A stretch of 64,000 nucleotides of DNA from SKPS01 sp964469215 (GTDB taxonomy: Bacteria > Bacteroidota > Bacteroidia > Bacteroidales > SKPS01): contig CAYXYB010000013.1 in assembly GCA_964469215.1 (NCBI GenBank), positions 1 through 64,000 on the forward strand, read 5' to 3'. Positions within the stretch are counted from its first letter, which is position 1. The number at the start of each line of letters is the position of its first letter. Under the pieces are notes generated by a model. The model was given only the letters and a program-made list of their open reading frames with translations. It was not told the origin of the DNA and made no database searches. A program made the translations under genes and the position numbers. This document shows, one piece after another, positions 16,180-26,000 of the stretch.

Positions 16180-16947
16180 TTACCAGTTTACAAGGGATGT
16201 GGTTTGAAAAACGGGACCTTCGGTACAAACACATTTATGCCCTTCGGTGGTCTTAACCACACAGCAGAGGCATGCTCCGAAGCCACATGCCATAGTGTTT
16301 TCGAGTGAAGCTTCACAAACGACACCTTTCTCGCGGGCTATTGCCGACAGAGCTTTCATCATAGGCTCAGGGCCGCAGGTATAGATCCTTTCGAACTGAA
16401 ACCCCTCGTTAAGAAGAGGGTGACCGGTAACAAGGCCTTTTACTCCCTGAGAGCCGTCTTCTGTGGTCACATGCATCTTTGCCACTTTGTAATATTCATC
16501 AGAAATGTGGATATCCTTTACCGACCGTCCACCGATGATGATAACAGGTCTGGCTCCTGCCTGATTAAGAGATCTGGCAAGCATCAGCATGGGTGCAACA
16601 CCGGTTCCTCCCGCTACCAACAGAACTTTGCCTGAGGAGACGAGAGAGAAATGGTTTCCGAGGGGGTAAATCACCGAGACCTTTTCACCGGGAAGCAATT
16701 CAGACATTCTGGCTGTTCCTTTCCCGGCAATTTTCACATAAAAGCTCAGGGTTCTTTCAGCAATATCAAAACCGTGCACTGAGAGCGGCCTGCGTAGAAA
16801 TATTCCGGATCCGCCCGGCACCTCAACTTCTGCAAACTGCCCCGGTAAAATCGGTAACAAGGGTTCTTTACATCTGAGCACAATTATAAATGTATCATCA
16901 CTCAGATGCCTAACTTCCAGAGCCGAAAAATCTACTATTTTCTTCAT
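16180..16947 (-). CDS. pyrK: Dihydroorotate dehydrogenase B, electron-transfer subunit
   Basis: FAD and [2Fe-2S] protein linking PyrD to NAD+. 255 residues: the N-terminal FAD domain has GIFLRRPLSVHGFD (Arg-x-Pro-Leu-Ser). The NAD-binding part has VLLVAGGTGVAPMLMLARSL and YTCGPEPMMKAL. The C-terminal iron-sulfur site has ENTMACGFGACLCCVVKT and KCVCTEGPVF, giving the four Cys ligands. Immediately upstream of pyrD. The DUF5606 gene ends 46 bases before its start in the same direction, so these may share a transcript. Confidence 0.95.
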   Translation of the reverse strand: MKKIVDFSALEVRHLSDDTFIIVLRCKEPLLPILPGQFAEVEVPGGSGIFLRRPLSVHGFDIAERTLSFYVKIAGKGTARMSELLPGEKVSVIYPLGNHFSLVSSGKVLLVAGGTGVAPMLMLARSLNQAGARPVIIIGGRSVKDIHISDEYYKVAKMHVTTEDGSQGVKGLVTGHPLLNEGFQFERIYTCGPEPMMKALSAIAREKGVVCEASLENTMACGFGACLCCVVKTTEGHKCVCTEGPVFQTTSLVNW

Positions 16948-16993
16948 TCAACTGTTGTTGTTTAAAGGAATGATGTTAATGAAGATGCTATTC

Positions 16994-17440
16994 TTAAGAT
17001 GGTTCATCAACGTTACCGGCAGGTTCATCCTTCTCAGCGGATTCTTCCACTGCTTCATCCCATACCATTAAACCTGCCTCAAGAAGTTCATTATACCAGC
17101 GGAAAACTTTTCTCATATCCGACTGGCGAACCGAATCGCGCTCATACTCAGGCACTATCTCTTCGAAATAGTCTGTTATCACACGAGTATCTGCCTTATG
17201 GTCAGGAGCTTTGCCTTCAGATTCCTTTTCAAAAATCCTTTTAAAAACATCCTTAAGTGGCATATCCTCACCTGTGGTGTAAATGGATATTTCCTCAAGC
17301 ACGCTCACCTGCTGTGAAGGGAATGCAGGCATCCGTTTACCGTCTTCGAGTGATTCAACAACGAAGCCTGTTTTGGTCTGGCCGATCATTTTATACAAAC
17401 CGGGCTTACCACCGATTGAAACAATTTTGCTTAGGTCCAT
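16994..17440 (-). CDS. DUF5606 family protein
   Basis: 148 residues, cytosolic, conserved in Bacteroidota, function unknown. The N-terminus MDLSKIVSIGGKPGLYKMIG and the segment TKTGFVVESLEDGKRMPAF match the family as I know it. The C-terminal ~20 residues are acidic and low-complexity. The chosen start is the ATG at 17440, because the family begins with MDLSKI/MNLKEI-type sequence; an in-frame ATG 15 codons upstream would place coding sequence across the promoter. A perfect -7 element TATCTTTG lies on the minus strand at 17467-17460, about 20 bases before the chosen start. Confidence 0.85.
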   Translation of the reverse strand: MDLSKIVSIGGKPGLYKMIGQTKTGFVVESLEDGKRMPAFPSQQVSVLEEISIYTTGEDMPLKDVFKRIFEKESEGKAPDHKADTRVITDYFEEIVPEYERDSVRQSDMRKVFRWYNELLEAGLMVWDEAVEESAEKDEPAGNVDEPS

Positions 17441-17496
17441 AATGATAGTGTTTGGATTGCAAAGATAATCAGAAAAATCGTGCAATAAGGGAAATC

Positions 17497-17566
17497 GGCT
17501 GTTGGCTGTTGGCTGTTGGCTGTTGGCTGTTGGCTATTGGCTATTGGCTGTTGGCTATTGGCTTTT
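17497..17566. repeat. Heptamer tandem array GGCTGTT, ten units
   Basis: Ten contiguous 7-base units: GGCTGTT (six), GGCTATT (three), GGCTTTT (one). The same family recurs at 37612-37646. It lies between the DUF5606 gene and rnfA. Confidence 0.95.
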
Positions 17567-17569
17567 TTT

Positions 17570-17702
17570 TATTACTGATTTTTGATTGCTGATTAGCGAT
17601 TTTTTTTACACATAGGGAATCGGGGAAATCGGGGAAATCGGGGCACTTCGACTCCGCTCAGTGCCCGGGGGAATCGTAAAGTCGTAAATTCGTAAAGTCG
17701 TG
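17570..17702. repeat. Further short tandem repeats and a palindromic element before rnfA
   Basis: On the minus strand, 17602-17570 has four 7-base units of AATCnnn. 17617-17645 repeats AATCGGGGA with a 9-base period. 17641-17666 is a palindromic element bounded by GGGCACT and AGTGCCC with a core TTCGACTCCGCTC. 17674-17702 repeats TCGTAAAG with an 8-base period. No gene was seen in this spacer. Confidence 0.75.
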
Positions 17703-17710
17703 CACCCTTA

Positions 17711-18283
17711 TCACACCAGGTTAGCAAACCCCATAAAAGCGAGTGCCATGATGCCTGCCACAACGAGTGCAACAGGGACACCCCTCATCCCTTTTGGAAC
17801 TTCCATCATGTCGAGATGCTCGCGGATTCCGGCAAAAAGAACCATAGCAAGGGCAAAACCAATAGCAGTAGAGACAGCAAAAGTAACACCCTGAAGAAGA
17901 TTATAGTCCTTGTTAATTGTAAGGATAGCAACACCGAGTACGGTACAATTTGTAGTAATCAGAGGGAGGTAAATTCCCAGGGCCTGATAAAGGCTGGGGA
18001 CAGTTTTTTTCAGGATTAATTCGACCATCTGTACCAGGAATGCAATCACAAAGATAAAACTGATGGTTTGAAGGAATCCCAGGTTAAAAGGTTCCAGCAA
18101 ATACTGCTGAATCAGCCAGGTCACGATAGTGGACAAAGTCATAACGAACAATACGGCACCACTCATCCCTGCAGCGGTACCAACCCTGGATGACACTCCC
18201 AGGAAAGGACAGATTCCCAGAAACTGGGCAAGGACAATATTGCTTACGAATGCTGATCCGATAAATATTATGATGTATTCCAT
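17711..18283 (-). CDS. rnfA: Rnf electron-transport complex subunit A
   Basis: Integral membrane subunit of the ion-pumping ferredoxin:NAD+ oxidoreductase. 190 residues with about six hydrophobic helices. The N-terminal signature is FIGSAFVSNIVLAQFLGICP, and there is an internal ITTNCTVLGVAI that matches the RnfA/RnfE family (the conserved Cys pair region that binds an iron-sulfur centre at the RnfA/E interface). It is the last gene of the rnfBCDGEA operon. It follows rnfE by 18 bases and has no obvious Shine-Dalgarno. Confidence 0.95.
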   Translation of the reverse strand: MEYIIIFIGSAFVSNIVLAQFLGICPFLGVSSRVGTAAGMSGAVLFVMTLSTIVTWLIQQYLLEPFNLGFLQTISFIFVIAFLVQMVELILKKTVPSLYQALGIYLPLITTNCTVLGVAILTINKDYNLLQGVTFAVSTAIGFALAMVLFAGIREHLDMMEVPKGMRGVPVALVVAGIMALAFMGFANLV

Positions 18284-18301
18284 TGTTATTCAGAAATTTG
18301 A

Positions 18302-18910
18302 TTAGATTTTCTTTTTAATAATATTGGTTAGGGAAATCATATAGCCAACCACGATAAATGCACCGGGAGCAAGGACAAAAACCAGAATGGTTTGAGGATT
18401 TCCCTGGGCATCGAGGGGGAAAACCGGGATTCTGTATCCAAGCAGGGAACCGGATCCCAACAGTTCACGGATACCGCCGAGGATTGCCAGGGCCATAGCA
18501 AAACCAAGACCCATTCCAAGACCATCAATTATGGATGAAAGGATGTTGTTTTTACTGGCAAACGCTTCGGCTCTTCCGAGCACAATACAATTGACCACTA
18601 TCAGAGGGATAAATAATCCCAACTCCTTATGGAGAGCGGGAACATAACCTTTTAAAAGCAAGTCGACAACAGTGACGAATGTAGCAATAATAACAATAAA
18701 AGCGGGTATTCTGACTTTTCCGGGGATTACATCTTTAACAAGTGAAATCACCAGATTAGACATAACAAGAACAAAAGTAGTTGCTAATCCCATTCCCAAA
18801 CCATTGAAAACAGATGTTGTTACACCAAGTGTAGGGCAAAATCCCAGTAACAACACCAACACGGGGTTTTCTTTAATAAATCCTTTTGTAAAATTTTTCC
18901 ATTGATTCAT
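18302..18910 (-). CDS. rnfE: Rnf electron-transport complex subunit E
   Basis: Integral membrane subunit, 202 residues, paralogous to RnfA with about six helices. Motifs: FIKENPVLVLLLGFCPTLGV and FIPLIVVNCIVLGRAEAFAS, the latter with the conserved Asn-Cys-x-x-x-x-Arg-Ala-Glu-Ala. The start codon overlaps the rnfG stop by 4 bases (ATGA), indicating translational coupling. A GGAGG lies about 9 bases upstream of its start. Confidence 0.96.
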   Translation of the reverse strand: MNQWKNFTKGFIKENPVLVLLLGFCPTLGVTTSVFNGLGMGLATTFVLVMSNLVISLVKDVIPGKVRIPAFIVIIATFVTVVDLLLKGYVPALHKELGLFIPLIVVNCIVLGRAEAFASKNNILSSIIDGLGMGLGFAMALAILGGIRELLGSGSLLGYRIPVFPLDAQGNPQTILVFVLAPGAFIVVGYMISLTNIIKKKI

Positions 18911-19497
18911 TTCTGAGCTCCTCCATCTTTAATAAACTCATCGTAGGCACGTTGTACTGCATCCGAGAAGGCACGGGAGGTAATGGTTGCTGCGGTTATA
19001 GCGTCCACGTCACCTCCGTCCTTGGTCACTTTTAATTTGAATTCAGCAGGGTTTTCACCGATAAATTGTTTGGGAAAACCTGATTTGGAAGCATCCATCT
19101 TATCCCCTAGACCAGGTGTTTCAGTATGCTCCAGCACAGAGGTATTTATAATAGATCCATCCGGCCGGAAACCTACCATAATCCTGAATTTCCCGCTAAA
19201 TCCTTTCGTAGTATAAGTTTCGACAGCAGTACCAACCAATTCATCACCATTCATTGCATAATAGAAGATAAGCTTGTCCTTATCGGTTATCTCAACCTCT
19301 TTTATATCCTTACTGACTTCGTATTCGACATCAGTAGGCAGTACAACCTTAAGGGAAGACTCCAGCTTCTGTTTTTCTGCAAGGGCAATTGCGTCGGCAG
19401 TAAGGTTTTTCACCCCTGCAAGGGCAAAACCTGCAAGAGTTGTGATGATCACCAGTGTGGCGACCATATTTGTAAAAGTAGACTCTTTTTTAGCCAT
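18907..19497 (-). CDS. rnfG: Rnf electron-transport complex subunit G
   Basis: Single-pass membrane protein with a periplasmic FMN-binding domain. The start is the ATG at 19497 (196 residues); a TTG six codons upstream is less likely. One membrane helix at about residues 11-30. The FMN attachment motif is AITAATITSRA, with the flavinylated Thr at about residue 171. Other family blocks are ETPGLGDKMD and FPKQFIGENP. GGGAGG precedes the ATG by about 10 bases. The coding region overlaps the 3' end of rnfD by 8 bases. Confidence 0.95.
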   Translation of the reverse strand: MAKKESTFTNMVATLVIITTLAGFALAGVKNLTADAIALAEKQKLESSLKVVLPTDVEYEVSKDIKEVEITDKDKLIFYYAMNGDELVGTAVETYTTKGFSGKFRIMVGFRPDGSIINTSVLEHTETPGLGDKMDASKSGFPKQFIGENPAEFKLKVTKDGGDVDAITAATITSRAFSDAVQRAYDEFIKDGGAQK

Positions 19498-20488
19498 TGT
19501 TAATAACCTCCCCAAATCGTTTTGGTTTTATAGATCTGTTTATCAGTGGCACGAAAGCGTTCATTATCAGTATTGCGAAAGAAACACCTTCGGGATATGC
19601 GCCGAACACCCTAATGACGATGGTAAGGATACCGCATCCAGCTCCGAAAATCAGCATCCCCTTTGCCGACATAGGTGAAGTTACCATGTCGGTAGCCATA
19701 AAGAAAGCACCCAGAAAGAGTCCACCGGTAAGCAGGTGGAAAATAGGATCCATATACATGTCAGGGTTAACCAGCCATAGTATTCCGGTAAAAATTATTA
19801 CCGAGCCAAAATATGCCACAGGGATATGCCAGGAGATCACTTTTCTGAACAACATGTATAATGCGCCAATCAAAAGTGCGATAGCGGAAATCTCGCCAAG
19901 GCTTCCGTACATGTTGCCAAGAAGAAGGTCGGCATATTCCGGAATAGCGTCAAGGTTTCCGGCTTTTGCCAGTGCAAGGGGTGTTGCTCCGGTAATGTTG
20001 TCAAGTGCTACTTTATCGAGGCCTCCAAAATTTAAAATTCCCCGACTCTCAAAAGGTTTAGGCCACATAGTCATGTCAACAGGAAATGATATCAGCAGAA
20101 AAACACGGCCGACGAGAGCCGGGTTGAACGGATTCTTTCCGAGGCCTCCAAAGGTCATTTTACCGATTCCTATTGAGACAAGGGCGCCAATTACAACCAT
20201 CCAAACTGGCAGGCTTGATGGCAGGTTGAAAGCGAGAAGGGTTCCGGTGACAATTGCCGAACCATCAGCAATTGTTGATTTTGCCTTCAACAGGAACTTC
20301 GTTATCAGCCATTCGAAAAGTATACAAGTAATAACAGCTACAAGGGTTACTTTTACAGCACCCAGGCCAAAAAACCAGAGAGAGACAAGCAACGCAGGTA
20401 TCAGGGCGATGACAACATCGAACATGATACCTCTTACTGTTCTGTCGGTTTGGATATGCGGTGAACCTGAAAGTGTTAGTAAGTTCAT
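19490..20488 (-). CDS. rnfD: Rnf electron-transport complex subunit D
   Basis: Integral membrane subunit with covalent FMN, 332 residues from the ATG at 20488 (MNLLTLSGSPH, the family's usual N-terminus; the open frame extends 15 codons further). Motifs: SPHIQTDRTVRGIMFDVVIA, GGLGKNPFNPALVGRVFLL, and ITGATPLA with the flavinylated Thr at about residue 169. About nine or ten hydrophobic helices. It lies 13 bases downstream of rnfC in the operon. Confidence 0.96.
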   Translation of the reverse strand: MNLLTLSGSPHIQTDRTVRGIMFDVVIALIPALLVSLWFFGLGAVKVTLVAVITCILFEWLITKFLLKAKSTIADGSAIVTGTLLAFNLPSSLPVWMVVIGALVSIGIGKMTFGGLGKNPFNPALVGRVFLLISFPVDMTMWPKPFESRGILNFGGLDKVALDNITGATPLALAKAGNLDAIPEYADLLLGNMYGSLGEISAIALLIGALYMLFRKVISWHIPVAYFGSVIIFTGILWLVNPDMYMDPIFHLLTGGLFLGAFFMATDMVTSPMSAKGMLIFGAGCGILTIVIRVFGAYPEGVSFAILIMNAFVPLINRSIKPKRFGEVINNG

Positions 20489-20501
20489 ATTGTGAATATT
20501 G

Positions 20502-21839
20502 TTAATTCTTTCTTGTTCTGATGATATTTCCAACCTTTAATTTTCCAAGGCGTACAAAATCTAGCAGTGGCCTGCCTGCAGGGCATTCCCATTGGCATGA
20601 TCCACATTCTATACAGTCCATTATCCTGTTCTTTTCTGCCTCTTCCCACTTAGCAAGGTTTGCCAGTTGAGCAAGGAGATACGGTTCGAGCCCCATAGGG
20701 CATACTTTGGTACATTTGGCACAGCGAATGCAATTCAGAACCTCTTTTCTGAGGGATTCACCCTGTTGCATAATAAGTATTCCGGAAGTGCCTTTGGTAA
20801 CAGGTGCTTCAAGTGAGTTGAGAGCTTTTCCCATCATAGGGCCTCCACTAATAACCTTTCCTGAATCGTTGGGTAGCCCGCCAGCTTTATCAATAAGTGC
20901 CTGTACCGGGGTTCCTATCCGAACTACCAGGTTGCAGGGATTTTCAACACCCTTTCCTGTCACTGTGACCACACGTTCAATAAGAGGTTTATTCTTCTGA
21001 ACTGCCTCATAAACGGCCAGTGCAGTACCGGCATTACTCACAACACAGCCAACATCAAGAGGTAGTTTTCCGGAGGGAACCTCACGGTTCAAAACAGCTT
21101 TTATAAGCTGCTTCTCAGCGCCCTGAGGGTACTGAACCTTAAGTGCTGCTACATCTATCCCTTTTAAATTTCTGGTCATTTCGGTCAGATGAACGATGGC
21201 GTCAGGTTTGTTCTTTTCAATGCCGATAACTGTCCGATCCACACCAAGGCCTTTCATCAATATTTGAACACCGATGAGCATCTCTTCAGCACGCTCAAGC
21301 ATAACTCTGTGGTCGGCAGTAAGATAAGGTTCACATTCCACCCCGTTTATCAACAGGGTCTCAATCTTTTTGCCATCCGGCACCATAAGTTTAACATGGG
21401 TAGGGAATGTGGCACCTCCCATGCCAACAATACCCTTGTCTTTGATCCTGGCAATAATACCGGCCTTATCTGCAGTTATTTCCCTGATAATTTCAGGGGA
21501 AGTATCGATACCATCTTCCCAAATCTCCTCATCAGCAACATCAATAAAAATCATTGTCCGCCTGTAACCGCTCTGGTCAGGGTGAAGATCAATTTTTGCG
21601 ACTTTACCTGTTGCGGGTGAATGTATATTGGCAGAAATGAAAGCTTCACCAACAGCCAGCAATTGTCCTGTTTTCACCTCATCGCCCTTGTTTACAATAA
21701 TCTTTGCCGGAGCTCCCAGATGTTGAGATACCGGTACGTAAACCTGTTTTACCTGTTCCAGCATCTCGATGGGTATATTTGCAGAGATCTTGTTTCCTTC
21801 CGGATGAATTCCACCTAATTTAAAGGTCAGAGTTTTCAA
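20502..21839 (-). CDS. rnfC: Rnf electron-transport complex subunit C
   Basis: Peripheral subunit that binds NADH/FMN and two [4Fe-4S] clusters. The start is TTG at 21839, because the family begins KTLTFKLGGIHPEGNK directly after it and GGGAGG lies 8 bases upstream. The open frame runs 70 codons further but that part has no family similarity. 445 residues. Motifs: GGATFPTHVKL (FMN/NADH region), LINGVECEPYLTADHRVML, the barrel-sandwich segment SPATGKVAKIDLHPDQSGY, and two ferredoxin motifs, CIRCAKCTKVCPMGLEP and CIECGSCQWECPAGRPLLD. It is 46 bases downstream of rnfB. Confidence 0.95.
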   Translation of the reverse strand: MKTLTFKLGGIHPEGNKISANIPIEMLEQVKQVYVPVSQHLGAPAKIIVNKGDEVKTGQLLAVGEAFISANIHSPATGKVAKIDLHPDQSGYRRTMIFIDVADEEIWEDGIDTSPEIIREITADKAGIIARIKDKGIVGMGGATFPTHVKLMVPDGKKIETLLINGVECEPYLTADHRVMLERAEEMLIGVQILMKGLGVDRTVIGIEKNKPDAIVHLTEMTRNLKGIDVAALKVQYPQGAEKQLIKAVLNREVPSGKLPLDVGCVVSNAGTALAVYEAVQKNKPLIERVVTVTGKGVENPCNLVVRIGTPVQALIDKAGGLPNDSGKVISGGPMMGKALNSLEAPVTKGTSGILIMQQGESLRKEVLNCIRCAKCTKVCPMGLEPYLLAQLANLAKWEEAEKNRIMDCIECGSCQWECPAGRPLLDFVRLGKLKVGNIIRTRKN

Positions 21840-21885
21840 GGTTTTGTCCTCCCTGTTATGTTGATTTTTTGTTTTGTACGTTGAA

Positions 21886-22758
21886 TTATACATCAGCTTC
21901 TGCAACAGGTGCAGGATCTTTTTCTTTTCGTGGCGGGAAATTAAGTTCAATAATTGCCGTGGTGGGGCACTCAGGAACACATTTACGGCACAGCTTGCAT
22001 TTTTCGTAATCGATATATGCGATGTTGTTCTCCATTGTGATAGCATCATGGGGGCATATTTTCACACATTTACCACAGCCGATGCATGCAACACAACAGT
22101 TTTTTCTTGCAAGTGCGCCTTTCTCCGTGTTGATACAGCTAACGTAGATTCTTTTGCTTTTCTTCCCTTTGTTCCTTAACTCGATAATGGTTCTGGGGCA
22201 AGCTTTTACACATGCTCCACAAGCCACACATTTCTCTTCATCAACGACAGGAAGGCTGGTCTCCTCATCCATCCATATAGCATCGAAGGTACAGGAAATC
22301 ACGCAATCACCCAGTCCGAGGCAGCCGTTTGGACACCCTGATTCGCCTGATGACAGAGCATGAGCAAAGGCACAAGTCTGTGGCCCATCGTAGACTATTT
22401 TAACAGGTGCGTTAGCCTTTGTACCAGAACACCTGACAACTGCTATCTGAGGCTCTCTTGCCACTGCCTCCATACCCAGAACTTTTGCAATAGCGGCTGC
22501 AACCTCATTACCACCGACAGGACAACTCAGAGCTGAGAGGTCACCCTGTTCAGCAGCCTTTACCATAGCTTCTGCAAATGCACGGCAACCGGCTAGGCCA
22601 CATCCTCCACAATTTGCACCTGGTAACAACTCCTCAACATCATCTATCCTCGGATCTTCGATAACCTTGAACTTCTGTGCTACAAAATACAATATCACTG
22701 CTGCAGCCAAACCAATGGATCCTAACGAAACAACTGCAGTTATAATTACGCTTGTCAC
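21886..22758 (-). CDS. rnfB: Rnf electron-transport complex subunit B
   Basis: Ferredoxin-type subunit that receives electrons from reduced ferredoxin. 290 residues with a GTG start at 22758 and a strong AAGGAGAT 6-7 bases upstream. One N-terminal membrane helix (residues 4-28), then the [4Fe-4S] motif ANCGGCGLAGCRAFAEAM, a middle segment with further Cys (GCPNGCLGLGDCV), and three ferredoxin motifs: CVACGACVKACPRTII, CCVACIGCGKCVKICPHDAI and CKLCRKCVPECPTTAI. First gene of the rnfBCDGEA operon. A -7 box TACTTTTG lies on the minus strand at 22800-22793, about 35 bases before the start. Confidence 0.96.
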   Translation of the reverse strand: MTSVIITAVVSLGSIGLAAAVILYFVAQKFKVIEDPRIDDVEELLPGANCGGCGLAGCRAFAEAMVKAAEQGDLSALSCPVGGNEVAAAIAKVLGMEAVAREPQIAVVRCSGTKANAPVKIVYDGPQTCAFAHALSSGESGCPNGCLGLGDCVISCTFDAIWMDEETSLPVVDEEKCVACGACVKACPRTIIELRNKGKKSKRIYVSCINTEKGALARKNCCVACIGCGKCVKICPHDAITMENNIAYIDYEKCKLCRKCVPECPTTAIIELNFPPRKEKDPAPVAEADV

Positions 22759-22800
22759 GTGTTTATCTCCTTTCTTTATTACATCTGATGCGCAAAAGTA

Positions 22801-23080
22801 AAAAAAACAAACATTTTTTTTAAACCATTAAAAGTTATCTGTTCTTTTTAAAGCATTGTTTTAGTGGTTTGTATAAAATAGTGGCATTTATGCGCTAAGA
22901 TCAAAAGGAGTATATAATACTGATTTATTGACAATTGTAAAACTGTTTAGATAACGTCTAAATATCAGGAATTCGATTAATCCTATTAACAGATATAATG
23001 AAATGTATCGTAAAAAGCGTATCTTTGAGATTGTTTAGTTTTCGATATCAATAAAAAATCATTACAAAAAATCAATAATT
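22801..23080. promoter_or_regulatory. Divergent spacer between rnfB and the giant adhesin gene
   Basis: AT-rich spacer. It has a perfect -7 box TATCTTTG at 23020-23027 pointing at the adhesin gene (leader about 47 bases); ATG stands where the -33 TTG would be. It also holds two small inverted repeats: AGTATATAATACT near 22910 and TTTAGA-TAACG-TCTAAA at 22946-22962. These may be operators, but nothing identifies a regulator. Confidence 0.45.
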
Positions 23081-26000
23081 ATGAAGCGTGTATACACTTT
23101 TTCTGTTATTTTATTAGTTTTCAGCCTGCTGTCCAATGGCCAGACTATTGTTTACCAGGAGGGTTTTGAGGGCACGCCGTCAGTTGCTTCAGCAGGGACG
23201 CAGTTATGGGGTCTAAACACAACACTGTATAACTCCGGTACAAAATCATATTCAGCTCATATTGTTAATCCCGGAGATTCATCGTTGTTATCGACAACAA
23301 GTTTCAGTACAACGGGAAATCTTTATGTTTTGCTAGAGTTCAGCCATATTTGCAAGATTGAGTTTTTTGATGAGGGTACGATATGGGTATCAAATAACAA
23401 CGGAACAAGCTGGACACAATTAACAGAGACACAATATCTGGGCAGTGGAGGATTCAGTGCAGCCTCCGGGAACAAGTTCACCTCAACTGCCTACACCACA
23501 TGGATTCCGGGCAACCCAACCCCTCCGAACAACACCTGGTGGAAGAATGAAGTATTCAATATATCAAACTTAGTGGGCAATTCATCACAGGTAATGATAA
23601 AGTTTGTTTTAAAAGACATGAACAATGGAACTCTATATGATAACTGGGGTTGGGTAATTGACGATATTAAAGTAACCGCCAATATTGATGAGATGATACC
23701 CCCGGCAATAACACTTACACCACCTTTGCTGCCTGACACTGTATATCACACAGGCCCTTTTCAGGTTTTTGCAGAGATCACCGATTTCAGCGGTATTGAT
23801 ACTGCAGTGGTTGTTTACACTGTCAACAGTGGCACCCCTGACACAATCGGTATGGCAATACAATCAGGCAACATTTACACTGCCGATATTCCAAGTAATA
23901 CCTATAACTCGTTAATCTGTTATCATGTTCTTGCCTGGGATGGGTCAACCTTTTCCAACATGGGTCGTTATCCGCAGACGGGATGTATAAGTTTCAAGGT
24001 TAAGCAGCCGCCCCAGCTTGTTACAATAGGTACTGGTACAAGCAACAGCACCTCTCCTGGCCCTATAATCATCACGAGTGCCAGCAGCACTTACCTATAC
24101 AGTAATCACATAAGCATATTCACACCGGCCGAACTGAATGCAGCAGGTATCATTGAGTCGATGGCATGGAACAAGGCGAACACCAGCGGATATAATCTGG
24201 GCAATGCGACGCTGAGGATATACCTCAAGCATACCACCATCACTTCAATACCTTCAACAGTTGGTACATTCACCTCGGAGCTGAGTGGAGCAACACTTGT
24301 ATATCAGAGCACCACACAGAATCTGCTACTCTCGACAGGTTGGCAAACATTTATGTTCAACATGCCCAACAGCTTTAACTACAATGGCAACAACAATCTC
24401 ATGGTATTGGTTGAATGGTACAGGCCCGGAAACGCAACAGGAGGGTTAAACTGGTATTACACTACTGCAACGGGTATGGGGCAGAGCTGGAGCTCCTCAA
24501 CAAATCCCCCGAATTACGTTTACGGAACCAACATGAGGCCAAACATACAGATCGGGTTCCAGGTGACAAACTATCAGTATGATGTTGGAATTTCGCAGAT
24601 CATCGAACCAACCGGAACTGCAATAGCAGGCACAAATCCGGTACGTATATTCTTAAAAAACCACGGAACAGATACTATCACAAAAGCCACAATAAATTAT
24701 ACCTATAACGGGCAATCCAGACCACCTTACATCTGGACGGGGACCATTCTTCCATATCTGTCATCCAATGCCATTACTCTTGGAAACGAGCTGATGTCTC
24801 CGGGGTCATATTCAGTAAAAGCGTGGGCATCGATGCCAAACGACAGTGCAGACCAGAACCCGAATAATGATACGGCAGTATCTTCAGGTTTTGTCTGCCT
24901 GAACGTATTAAATGGCACTTATACAGTTGGCAATTCGCCAACAGCAGATTTTCCTACCATAACAGATGCAATAACTGCAGTTACACAATGCGGCATGTCG
25001 GGACCTGTAGTATTCAGCCTTTTACCGGGGATACACCAAACCCAAATGACGTTTCAGAACATTCCGGGAACATCCGCCATCAACACTATAACGTTCAGGT
25101 CATCGACTATGAATCCCAATGATGTTGTGATAAAATACAACGCAACCGGCACTGCCGATAATTTTGTGCTGAAACTTGACGGGGCAAGATACCTTAACTT
25201 TGAATATCTGACATTTCAGGCGGAGAACACTACTTATGGCAATGTAATATACATAGCTAACTCTTCATTTAACAACAAGTTTACTGGCAATAAGATTATT
25301 GGTCCTATGGTTTCTGTAAACTCAACCAATATATGCCTGGTTTACAGCCCATCGGGCACTGCCAATAACGACTCGAACCATGTATTCCGGTTGAACAGGT
25401 TTTACTATGGGTCTTATGGGTTTCTGTTTTACGGAGCCTCCTCTACCGTTACAGTTAAGGGTATAGTAATTGACTCAAATCAGTTCATTAATCAGTATTA
25501 CAGGGGTATAGATCTCAGGTACCATGAGGCTCCTGTTATCACTTCAAACTACATCTATTCACAAACCGAGGCTATCCATGGGACTGCCAACACTTACTAT
25601 TACGGTATGTACCTCAATTATTGCCAGAACGAAATGAGAGTTGAGAAGAATACTATCAATGCACCCTTTGGAACATATGGGATTTATGTGGCAACCTGTA
25701 CTTCAACGCCCGGCAGGGAAGCTCTTTTTGCCAATAACATGATTTCCGAGATTGGGGGATTCACCTTTGTATACGGTTTTTATTTAAGCAATGCCAATTA
25801 TCATTATTATTATCATAATTCTGTAAACATCACATCTCCAACAAGTAATGCAGGCCATGCCTTTTATCTGGCTTCGGGCAGTAGTATTCAGTTACTTAAC
25901 AATATATTTGCAAACACAGGAGGAGCATTCTGTGTTTACATAAGTGCCCCTGCAGCGGTATCACGTTCAAATTACAACAATCTTTTTTCGGTTGCCACCA

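Noticed and set aside
16102..16947. Plus-strand frames over pyrD and pyrK
   Set aside because: Antisense shadows of conserved genes.
17497..17566. CRISPR array
   Set aside because: Units are contiguous heptamers without spacers, and no cas genes are present.
19497..20495. Plus-strand open frame of 332 codons across rnfD
   Set aside because: Antisense shadow; the minus strand encodes an unambiguous RnfD.
21840..22049. 70-codon upstream extension of rnfC
   Set aside because: It overlaps the rnfB 3' end and has no RnfC similarity; the TTG with GGGAGG at the family N-terminus is better.
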